A stretch of 5,345 nucleotides of DNA from Bacillota bacterium (GTDB lineage: Bacteria; Bacillota_E; Sulfobacillia; Sulfobacillales; Sulfobacillaceae), in NCBI GenBank assembly GCA_021802375.1, contig JAKAAL010000369.1, forward strand, positions 1-5,345, written 5' to 3'. The notes below the pieces were generated by a model. It saw only the letters and a list, made by a program, of their open reading frames with translations, did no database searches and had not been told where the DNA came from. Positions within the stretch are counted from its first letter, which is position 1. Each line of letters begins with the position of its first letter. The translations under genes and the position numbers were made by a program. This document shows positions 1 to 5,345 of the stretch, piece after piece.

Positions 1-303
1 ATGAGCTAAGAGGTCACAGGCATAGTGCCAGCGGTCGGGGCGGATGATTTTAATTGGCAAAGTTTCCCGCGTAAGGGTAATCGGCGGGATCGTCGGTGGG
101 GGTTGCCGTAATACCTCCCATTGGCTAAACATGGCTTGAATGGTGACTGGAATATCCAACGGGGGTTTAAATGGGTTTTTTGGCATGGCCGGGTACCATT
201 GCTGGCCATTCCATTGCCAGCGCACATGGCGTTGCTGGAGGAGGGTCTTATAGGGAGCCAGGGCCGAAGGCCACGTCGCATCCCATATTGGATGGGGTTG
301 CAT
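1..303 (-). CDS. Hypothetical protein, 5' part only (runs off left edge)
   Basis: On the minus strand an ATG at 303-301 opens a frame that stays free of stops for 101 codons to the window edge, so the C-terminus is missing. Support for a real gene is a ribosome binding site (AAAGGA, complement of 313-318) 9 bases before the ATG and a perfect TATAAT box (complement of 337-342) further upstream. The visible protein starts MQPHPIWDATWPSALAPYKT, is rich in Trp, Pro and Gln, and has a proline-rich stretch near residues 67-74. It shows no signal peptide, membrane segment or recognisable motif, and I do not recognise the family. The gene diverges from the DUF444-SpoVR-PrkA operon, so the two may share a control region. 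The frame carries only one GATC, unlike the neighbouring operon. The competing minus frame at 281-6 lacks a comparable start signal and reads as a shadow. Confidence 0.6.
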   Translation of the reverse strand, partial: MQPHPIWDATWPSALAPYKTLLQQRHVRWQWNGQQWYPAMPKNPFKPPLDIPVTIQAMFSQWEVLRQPPPTIPPITLTRETLPIKIIRPDRWHYACDLLAH

Positions 304-336
304 CAAAATCAGTCCTTTCTTCGACAATCTTAATCA

Positions 337-342
337 ATTATA
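337..342 (-). promoter_or_regulatory. Candidate -10 box of the leftward gene
   Basis: The complement of these bases is a perfect TATAAT, about 33 bases upstream of the leftward ATG at 303 and preceding its AAAGGA ribosome binding site. The -35 at the right distance (complement of 360-365, AAGTCA) is weak, and no extended -10 TG is present, so the site may need an activator. Its -35 region overlaps that of the rightward operon promoter. Confidence 0.35.
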
Positions 343-363
343 CCTTAAATCCTAGCTAATGAC

Positions 364-392
364 TTGCAAACCATTTCAAACCGTTGTAGAAT
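364..392 (+). promoter_or_regulatory. Candidate sigma-A type promoter of the operon
   Basis: TTGCAA (364-369, 4 of 6 matches to TTGACA) is followed after exactly 17 bases by TAGAAT (387-392, 5 of 6 matches to TATAAT). Transcription would start near 399, giving a leader of roughly 27 bases that carries the GGGGGTG ribosome binding site of the first gene. A sporulation or stress sigma factor could be used instead, but I see no convincing match to one. This is a pattern call only. Confidence 0.4.
367..386 (+). repeat. Two tandem 10-base direct repeats in the promoter spacer
   Basis: CAAACCATTT (367-376) is followed immediately by CAAACCGTTG (377-386), identical at 8 of 10 positions with the CAAACC core repeated exactly one helical turn apart. 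The pair fills the spacer of the predicted rightward promoter. The spacing would place both cores on the same face of the DNA, as for a regulator half-site pair, but chance is possible in so short a repeat. Confidence 0.4.
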
Positions 393-402
393 GGGTTTTG
401 AA
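375..402. promoter_or_regulatory. Imperfect inverted repeat around the -10 box
   Basis: TTCAAACC (375-382) faces GGTTTTGAA (394-402), its reverse complement with one extra T. The two arms flank the predicted TAGAAT -10 at 387-392. A regulator bound here would block or reshape RNA polymerase binding. The imperfect arm makes this tentative. Confidence 0.3.
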
Positions 403-425
403 GTAGCAATGGGGGTGTATGTTCA

Positions 426-1547
426 ATGGGGTTTGGGACGAAAGTGGATCGGGATATTGATGCCTTCCAACGCCGTATGCGCTTGCAACTACGAAAAAAT
501 TTACAACAGGTGCTCACCAATCAGCCAATTATCACAGAACGCCGAGCCCGAATCACGCTGCCCCATGAGGTGGGGTCGATCCCGCAACCAGGGACTTCCC
601 CAAAATTTCCATTACGCCGATGGCTGGATCGGCGGGATCCGATTACCAGTCGTCCAGGGGATGAGATTGGCCGGATTCCGTCCGAGCAGGCAGGGTCGGG
701 ATCTCAAGGGGGTGAGGATCCCGGATCCCATGGCCTCGATGTTTGGGTTAGTGAAGATGATCTATATGCCTTGATCGCAGAAGAGTGGCAATTGCCTCGG
801 TGGGAACCGCGATCCGATGGGGAGATCCCGGAGGAAGAGTGGCAGTGGAATCGCCGGGGATTGGTTGGCCCTCCATCTCGATGGCTTCGGCGGCAGACCT
901 TGCGGGAGATGTTGCGCCGGGGAGGGCGTTTGGATCAAGATGCCTTGCGGTACCGTAAAGCCTCTTCCATAGAGGTGCCAGAGACCTCAGCGGCGGTAGC
1001 TTTGATTCGGGATATTAGTGGGTCGATGGCCAATCCTAGGGTCACGGCCTGGATTCGTGCAATGGCCTTTGTTTTGTCTATGTGGTTGCGACAACGGTAT
1101 CCCACGATTCGGTTGGAATTTTTCACGTATGACATTGACGCACGGCAGGTGACAGATGAAGCGGAGTGGTTTGCAATTAGGCCCCAGTTCGGTGGGACGC
1201 GCTTAGCAAGTGCCTTAGATTTGGTGACCGAGACCTTTACTCGGCAGTATCCCCCGGCGCAATGGCAATGGTATCAGTTCCTGTGGACGGATGGCCAGGA
1301 TTTGGAGGAAAAGGCCGTGATGGCGTGGCTTTCCGATCACGTGTCGGAATGGAACGAATTGGGATGGGTGGCCATCAGTGAAGGGGGATCGGAGAGTCTA
1401 TTGGAGACCGGCATTTTTCAGGAGGCAGAGCGTTTGGCCACGGAAGAGGCGTATGACAATTTGTGGCTCGTCGAAGTACGGAATGATGATCACCTCCGAG
1501 AAGCCTTGGCCATGCTGCTGTCGGATCATGTTTCGGAGGGGCGATAA
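426..1547 (+). CDS. yhbH: DUF444 / YhbH (YeaH) family protein with von Willebrand A domain
   Basis: This 373-residue protein belongs to the DUF444 family (B. subtilis YhbH, E. coli YeaH), cytosolic partners of the PrkA AAA+ protein in sporulation or starvation responses; its molecular action is not established. The N-terminus is basic and helical (about residues 1-45), followed by a Gly/Pro/Arg-rich linker (about 60-110) and an acidic segment near 110-125 (DVWVSEDDLYALIAEEWQLP) typical of the family. A von Willebrand A fold then starts near residue 190: the metal site motif DISGSM is at 196-201, the conserved Thr in FGGT at 258, and the Asp in TDG at 289, so the metal-binding site looks complete. 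The start is supported by GGGGGTG at 411-417, 8 bases upstream. It is somewhat shorter than E. coli YeaH (about 427). It is the first gene of the operon; its stop overlaps the spoVR start (TAATG). Confidence 0.93.
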   Translation: MGFGTKVDRDIDAFQRRMRLQLRKNLQQVLTNQPIITERRARITLPHEVGSIPQPGTSPKFPLRRWLDRRDPITSRPGDEIGRIPSEQAGSGSQGGEDPGSHGLDVWVSEDDLYALIAEEWQLPRWEPRSDGEIPEEEWQWNRRGLVGPPSRWLRRQTLREMLRRGGRLDQDALRYRKASSIEVPETSAAVALIRDISGSMANPRVTAWIRAMAFVLSMWLRQRYPTIRLEFFTYDIDARQVTDEAEWFAIRPQFGGTRLASALDLVTETFTRQYPPAQWQWYQFLWTDGQDLEEKAVMAWLSDHVSEWNELGWVAISEGGSESLLETGIFQEAERLATEEAYDNLWLVEVRNDDHLREALAMLLSDHVSEGR

Positions 1548-4500
1548 TGGATCTCTTGGGGTTATCGGAAGCGCGATATCAGCAACTGTTTGATCAGGCT
1601 AAGGCATTAGGAGGGGATCCGGGCACCGTGTTTTGGACCCTGGCCTCACGGGATCAAATGGCTCGGGTGATCTCCTATGGCGTTCCTCACCGGTTCAATC
1701 ACTGGAGCTTCGGGAAGCGGTACTTGGAAGTATTGCAATCCCCTGGGCGATTGTATGAGTTCGTGGTGTGGAATCCTACGGGATCCGAAGCCTACATCGA
1801 TGCCACATTGGATACGGACGAGGTGGAAATGATTGCGGCCCATGTCCTCGGCCATAGTACCGTCTTCGGGCAGAACCGCTGGTTCCGGCGGGATCTGGCA
1901 TTAGAACGTCTTAGCTGGATGACCCACGCGGAATGGGTGGATACGCGCACCGAAGACTTGGCAGAAGAGGTGTTGCAATATGCCCATTTGTTCCATCAAC
2001 GGACGGGATCCGCTACTCGCGTTAAAGTATTGCGCCATACCAAAGAGGCCCTAGACCTTGAGATTTTGCCGGATCCTGGGCTTTTACAGGTCTATGCTCC
2101 CTTAGATCTGCTCTTAGGACTAGAGGATGCCACCCATCCCCCTTGGTTTCGAGATCCCGTGGTTCCTTCACCCCCTTCCGATGCCCATCAAGAATCTGCA
2201 TCAATGTTCTGGCGCATATGGCGGGGAGAAAATGTGGAGATAGCTTCGGAGCAGGTGGAGGACGCAGCGCTAAAGGCCATGGGCCGATCCGCATGGTCCA
2301 TGGTGGACGTGGTGGATGTGCTCGGGAGCACGGCCCGATCCCCGTTAGTTCGGGAAGCGGTGCAATGGCTACGCACGGAATGGGATTATTTTTGGGCTTT
2401 GAAGTCTACCAAACTTCTGAACGAAGGATGGGCTACGTACATTCACCAGCATCTTACGGCTTCTCCCTCTTCCGAAAAGGCGGCCTGGGTGCAAAGTCAC
2501 CTTCGAAGTGGGGTGGAGCGCCAAGAGGCGACGAATCCCTATTGGCTCGGATCTGCATTGTTCCAACTTTTGGAAGAGGATGGAGAGGATCCCGCCGAGT
2601 GGATGGAACGAAGCGATGACCATTTGTTCTTGACCATGGCCATGACGCCCGAGCGAGTGCGAAAGTTACAGTTGTTCCCTATTGAGGTAACTCCAAATTT
2701 TGGTCTGCATGATTCGTATTGGGCCATTTTCCATGATCATGTTGCCGTAGAAGAGGTGGGGATGCGCTTGGCGGATTGGTGGCAAGCCATAATTCACGGC
2801 GGGATCGGGACTCCCCAAATTACCTGGACGGATCCGCGACATATCCAGGTGTCTTCATTGTGGGGCCAATCTCTGTACGGGACGAAGCCGCCCCCTGCTT
2901 CATTGGATCTGTGGTGGTTTATTGGGGTTGCCACATTGTTAGGCCGATCCATTGAGGTGACCCTGGAAGGATCTTTTCTTCAGGCGAAATTGACGGATCA
3001 ACTGAAAACTTTAACGGCCAAATAAGGGGGATAAGCGACATGGGACTATGGACGCAAGTGCAACAAGCAACACCAGATGTTGAATCCTTGTGGGCGGGCT
3101 CATTGGCGGAATGGGTGGATCAGTTGCCAGATCACCCAACCTGGGCGGATTCGGCGGCACGGCGGATTTGGCGCATGGTGGAAATGGCGGGCGTCGATCC
3201 TGCTGAAGAGGGACAACCTCCTCATTACCGATTTTTCGACGGGATCCTTTTTGGATCCGATGCGGCGATCCATCAAATTATGCAGGCATTAGAAGCCGCT
3301 GCCCTGGGTCTATCCTTACGGCAACGTCTGTTGCTTTTAGTCGGACCCCCTGGTTCGGGGAAGAGTACCTTTGTCAGTGCATTGAAGCACGGATTGGAAC
3401 GGTTTACCCAAACGTCTGAAGGGGCGGTGTATGCGATTCAAGGTTGCCCGATGCACGAAAGTCCCTTGAATGCCCTTCCAGATGCAGTGTGGGAGGAAAT
3501 CAATCATACCATTCCCCTAGGGGATCGTCGTCGGCTTTGTCCGGTTTGTGTTCAACGCTATCAGGCCACGGATCCCGCCACCATCCCCGTGGTGCCCATT
3601 ACGTTTTCGGAACGGCATCGTCGCGGGATCGGCACGTATACCCCTCCTGATCCTCAAGATGCGTCGGTGGCCGCGTTACTGGGGTCTACGGACTTCGCGA
3701 AGTTAGGGCAAATTGGATCGGAAGCGGATCCCACGGCCTATAACTTCGATGGGGAACTCAATATCGCGAATCGCGGGATCCTCGAGTTCATTGAACTCCT
3801 CAAGGCCCCGACACAACAACTCCATCCCCTGCTTACGGCAACCCAGGAGCAGCAAATTAAGACAGATCGGTTTGGGATGATCGATATTGATGAAGTGCTC
3901 ATCGGGCACACGAATTTTGAAGAATTCCATCGATTCGTCGCAGATCACCGGAATGAAGCATTCTTGGATCGGATTGCCATTACCTATTTCCCGTATCCCT
4001 TGCGCTTTCCCGATGAGGTGCAGGTCTATCGTAAACTGTGGCGGGGATCCATTCATGTTGATCCCCATCTGTTCGAGACCATGGCCGTGTATGCGGAACT
4101 TACCCGCGTCCAGGTGAAAGAGAGTAGTCAATCGGCTGGCCCGTTGTTGGACAAGGTATTGTGGTATGGCGGGAAGGGGGAGGACAAAGACGCTCGGCAA
4201 CGGAAAGCCTTTTGGGAAGAGGAGCGCACCAAGTTCCCGGAAGAAGGACTGACCGGCCTGTCACCTCGTCGTTTGCTGGTGGTTCTGGATCGATTGGCGG
4301 CGGGATCCACTTGTGTGAACACCCCGCAGTTCCTCTTGGAATGGACCAACTCCCTTCGATCTACAGAACATCCTGGTATTGCCCCTGCGGATGTGAAATC
4401 CCTCCTCAGCAACCTAGAAACGCTTCGAATTTACTACAATACCCAGGTACGAGAAGACTTGCAGGAAGCATTTTTTGATGCATTTGAGGCGAACGCGGAT

Positions 4501-4589
4501 ACCTTGTACCATCGGTACTTGGAAACGATTCAAGCCTTGGTGCATCACGAGAAAGTCAAAGATCCGTTTACCGGACTGTTAAAGGATCC
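635..4589. repeat. Dispersed over-represented palindrome GGATCC (17 copies)
   Basis: Copies begin at 635, 716, 723, 1615, 1781, 2006, 2071, 2587, 2830, 3242, 3253, 3570, 3726, 3776, 4045, 4303 and 4584. About 1.3-1.5 are expected in a window of this size and composition. The copies fall in all three codon frames: read as Asp-Pro nine times, Gly-Ser six times and Gly-Ile twice. Protein constraint therefore does not explain them. GATC overall occurs 69 times against about 21 expected, 53 of them in GGATC or GATCC context. All counts are by hand. Confidence 0.85.
1547..3025 (+). CDS. spoVR: SpoVR family protein
   Basis: This 492-residue protein is a full-length member of the SpoVR family (B. 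subtilis SpoVR about 468, E. coli YcgB about 510). In Bacillus, SpoVR is needed for normal spore cortex formation; the biochemical activity is unknown. Family signatures are clear: YGVPHRFNHWSFGK at residues 44-57, a YEFVVWNP segment soon after, AAHVLGH ending at His103 with His99 and His103 spaced as a possible metal-binding pair, and NEGWATYIHQH at 292-302. The conserved His and Glu residues suggest a metalloenzyme-like core, which is inference. There is no signal peptide or membrane segment, so it is cytosolic. The ATG overlaps the stop of the DUF444 gene by one base and has GGAGGGG at 1535-1541, which points to translational coupling. PrkA follows after 14 bases. Confidence 0.95.
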   Translation: MDLLGLSEARYQQLFDQAKALGGDPGTVFWTLASRDQMARVISYGVPHRFNHWSFGKRYLEVLQSPGRLYEFVVWNPTGSEAYIDATLDTDEVEMIAAHVLGHSTVFGQNRWFRRDLALERLSWMTHAEWVDTRTEDLAEEVLQYAHLFHQRTGSATRVKVLRHTKEALDLEILPDPGLLQVYAPLDLLLGLEDATHPPWFRDPVVPSPPSDAHQESASMFWRIWRGENVEIASEQVEDAALKAMGRSAWSMVDVVDVLGSTARSPLVREAVQWLRTEWDYFWALKSTKLLNEGWATYIHQHLTASPSSEKAAWVQSHLRSGVERQEATNPYWLGSALFQLLEEDGEDPAEWMERSDDHLFLTMAMTPERVRKLQLFPIEVTPNFGLHDSYWAIFHDHVAVEEVGMRLADWWQAIIHGGIGTPQITWTDPRHIQVSSLWGQSLYGTKPPPASLDLWWFIGVATLLGRSIEVTLEGSFLQAKLTDQLKTLTAK

Positions 4590-4944
4590 CGATGCTCGGT
4601 TTGCGGAGTCCATCGAAACCTTGTTGGGGCACCGGGGGGCGGACGCCGATCATTTTCGCATGATGGTCTTAGCCGCCCTAGGCACGTTGTACCAAGGGAA
4701 AACGGAGGTGCATTGGGATTCCTACCCCCCCTTGGCCCGTGCGATTCGGAAGCGGATGTTCGAGGACTCCTCGCAGTTGTTACGGACGACCTTCGCGACG
4801 ATTACCCCGGATGAAAAGCAACAAGAAAAGTTAGGCCAAGTTCGGCAACGGTTGATCGCGAAGCGCGGGTATTGCGAGCAATGCGCATACGCGGTGTTGC
4901 GGTATGCCCCGGACATTTTCGTGGAAGAAGGGCGCAGTCGCTAA
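3040..4944 (+). CDS. prkA: PrkA family AAA+ protein (described as serine protein kinase or ATP-dependent protease)
   Basis: This 634-residue protein matches the PrkA/YeaG family in length and sequence. The N-terminal AAA+ domain has a Walker A motif GPPGSGKST at 102-110, a conserved FDGELNIANRGILEF segment at 236-250 in the Walker B region, LLTATQE at 264-270, and NEAFLDR at 305-311. The C-terminal PrkA domain fills roughly 390-634. PrkA was first described as a serine kinase; later work on B. subtilis reports ATP-dependent protease activity, so the reaction should be treated as open. It acts in the cytosol in sporulation and starvation signalling, together with DUF444 and SpoVR proteins. Two CxxC pairs (Cys167/Cys170 and Cys612/Cys615) could bind a metal or respond to redox state. 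The start has AGGGGG at 3025-3030, 9 bases upstream and overlapping the spoVR stop. Being third in the operon rather than first is unusual. Confidence 0.95.
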   Translation: MGLWTQVQQATPDVESLWAGSLAEWVDQLPDHPTWADSAARRIWRMVEMAGVDPAEEGQPPHYRFFDGILFGSDAAIHQIMQALEAAALGLSLRQRLLLLVGPPGSGKSTFVSALKHGLERFTQTSEGAVYAIQGCPMHESPLNALPDAVWEEINHTIPLGDRRRLCPVCVQRYQATDPATIPVVPITFSERHRRGIGTYTPPDPQDASVAALLGSTDFAKLGQIGSEADPTAYNFDGELNIANRGILEFIELLKAPTQQLHPLLTATQEQQIKTDRFGMIDIDEVLIGHTNFEEFHRFVADHRNEAFLDRIAITYFPYPLRFPDEVQVYRKLWRGSIHVDPHLFETMAVYAELTRVQVKESSQSAGPLLDKVLWYGGKGEDKDARQRKAFWEEERTKFPEEGLTGLSPRRLLVVLDRLAAGSTCVNTPQFLLEWTNSLRSTEHPGIAPADVKSLLSNLETLRIYYNTQVREDLQEAFFDAFEANADTLYHRYLETIQALVHHEKVKDPFTGLLKDPDARFAESIETLLGHRGADADHFRMMVLAALGTLYQGKTEVHWDSYPPLARAIRKRMFEDSSQLLRTTFATITPDEKQQEKLGQVRQRLIAKRGYCEQCAYAVLRYAPDIFVEEGRSR

Positions 4945-4953
4945 TGCAGCGGG

Positions 4954-4960
4954 AAGGGGG
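4954..4960 (+). promoter_or_regulatory. Ribosome binding site deciding the GTG start at 4968
   Basis: AAGGGGG lies 7 bases before GTG 4968 and has the same style as the other sites in this operon. An in-frame ATG at 4944, which overlaps the prkA stop as TAATG, has only a weak AAGGG about 11 bases upstream and would translate through this strong site. The GTG is therefore preferred. Confidence 0.65.
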
Positions 4961-4967
4961 AAACATA

Positions 4968-5333
4968 GTGACCAAATTACTTGCCTGGCAAGTGCGGGAG
5001 ATTACGGGGATTCAACCTGATCAACTGACTTATGGATTGGTGCGTGGCTACATTCAGGCCGCGCCCGAGACCTTTCGGCATATGCATTTGTTTACGGTGG
5101 ATCAAGCTGCACAGATTGCCGTGGCGACCCTGTTCCTGCCCACCTATCGGGTGGCAGCGGCTTGGGACAAGGCGGCGGAAGGGATGCGAGATCCCGCCGT
5201 GCGCCTAGAAGCCTTGGCGTATATTGCACGGCGCATGGTGGGGGAAGGGGTTATCGGTGATTTGAAATGGGGTTCGGCAGTACAGGCATGGTTGGCGGCA
5301 GGATCAACATATCCACAAGCAGAGGGGGCGTAA
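4968..5333 (+). CDS. Small operon protein with possible MerR-like helix-turn-helix
   Basis: This gene encodes 121 residues from the GTG start, or 129 from the alternative ATG at 4944 that overlaps the prkA stop. The N-terminal half reads like the DNA-binding part of MerR-type regulators: VREITGIQPDQLTYGLVRGYI (split here as residues 9-20 and 21-29) has the pattern of a recognition helix followed by the wing seen in 'TGVSxxxLRYYxxxGLI', and FTVDQAAQIAV (42-52) fits the helix that follows the wing. The classical Arg-Tyr is Thr-Tyr here. The C-terminal half (about 60-121) is helical, Ala-rich and unrecognised, with no Cys for metal sensing. It lies 23 bases after prkA in the same operon, so it may regulate or assist the PrkA module. 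No GGATCC occurs in it. Gene reality is well supported by spacing and binding site; the regulator role is inference. Confidence 0.75.
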   Translation: MTKLLAWQVREITGIQPDQLTYGLVRGYIQAAPETFRHMHLFTVDQAAQIAVATLFLPTYRVAAAWDKAAEGMRDPAVRLEALAYIARRMVGEGVIGDLKWGSAVQAWLAAGSTYPQAEGA

Positions 5334-5336
5334 TCA

Positions 5337-5345
5337 GTGCAAGGA
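5337..5345 (+). CDS. Possible start of next operon gene (only three codons visible)
   Basis: A GTG at 5337-5339 lies 3 bases after the previous stop and 8 bases after a GAGGGGG run (5322-5328) at the end of the preceding gene. This matches the start architecture of the other genes here, which suggests the operon continues to the right. Nothing can be said of the product. Confidence 0.3.

Noticed and set aside
6..281. 91-codon minus-strand frame at the left edge
   Set aside because: It competes with the minus-strand frame from 303, which has a better start region (AAAGGA, TATAAT) and stays open to the edge.
594..735. GGATC-rich stretch considered as a local repeat array or CRISPR-like element
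   Set aside because: Spacing is irregular, there are no repeated units longer than the 6-base word, and the stretch encodes the expected variable linker of DUF444 proteins.
364..774. 136-codon plus-strand frame overlapping the start of the DUF444 gene
   Set aside because: It begins within the predicted promoter and reads a different frame from the well-matched DUF444 protein; no supporting start signal.
2143..2619. 158-codon plus-strand frame inside spoVR
   Set aside because: It is an out-of-frame reading of SpoVR coding DNA, including the NEGWATYIH region, with a Gly/Arg-rich nonsense-like composition.
3026..3039. Gap between spoVR and prkA considered as a terminator or promoter
   Set aside because: Only 14 bases, with a purine-rich ribosome binding site and no dyad, so the genes are most simply cotranscribed.
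3703..4200. 165-codon open frame on the minus strand inside prkA
   Set aside because: It lies wholly opposite a strongly conserved PrkA segment, has no ribosome binding site of the local style, and its product resembles no family.
4872..4967. Longer N-terminus for the small downstream gene starting at ATG 4872
   Set aside because: It would overlap prkA by 73 bases with no good binding site there, whereas GTG 4968 follows AAGGGGG at ideal spacing.

Overview
The window looks like chromosomal DNA from a moderately GC-rich Gram-positive bacterium of the Bacillota. The grounds are the strong polypurine ribosome binding sites (AAGGGGG type) before almost every gene, tight gene packing, ATG/GTG starts, and the trio of DUF444 (YhbH/YeaH), SpoVR and PrkA proteins known from spore formers and from stress-responsive bacteria. 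A thermo-acidophile such as Sulfobacillus or a relative would fit, but this is a guess from overall feel, not a demonstrated assignment.

Layout: positions 1-303 hold the 5' part of an unrecognised gene on the minus strand, running off the left edge. Positions 304-425 are a short divergent intergenic region with candidate promoters facing both ways and a small repeat and dyad structure. From 426 a compact plus-strand operon begins: a DUF444/YhbH-type von Willebrand A protein (426-1547), a SpoVR family protein (1547-3025, overlapping the previous stop by one base), a PrkA-type AAA+ protein (3040-4944), and a small protein with a possible MerR-like N-terminal helix-turn-helix (4968-5333). The first bases of a further gene may start at 5337.

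How the genes work together: PrkA, YeaH/YhbH and SpoVR form a conserved functional unit linked to sporulation in Bacillus and to stationary-phase or nitrogen-starvation responses in enterobacteria. Here all three lie in one unit, but in the order DUF444-SpoVR-PrkA, which differs from the usual prkA-first order. The small downstream gene may be a regulator or accessory protein of the module.

The most striking non-gene signal is a large excess of the palindrome GGATCC (17 copies by hand count against about 1.3-1.5 expected) and of GATC in general (69 against about 21). It is used in all three codon frames, which resembles the HIP1 phenomenon of cyanobacteria but with a different core. No RNA genes, CRISPR arrays, insertion sequences or clear terminators were seen.
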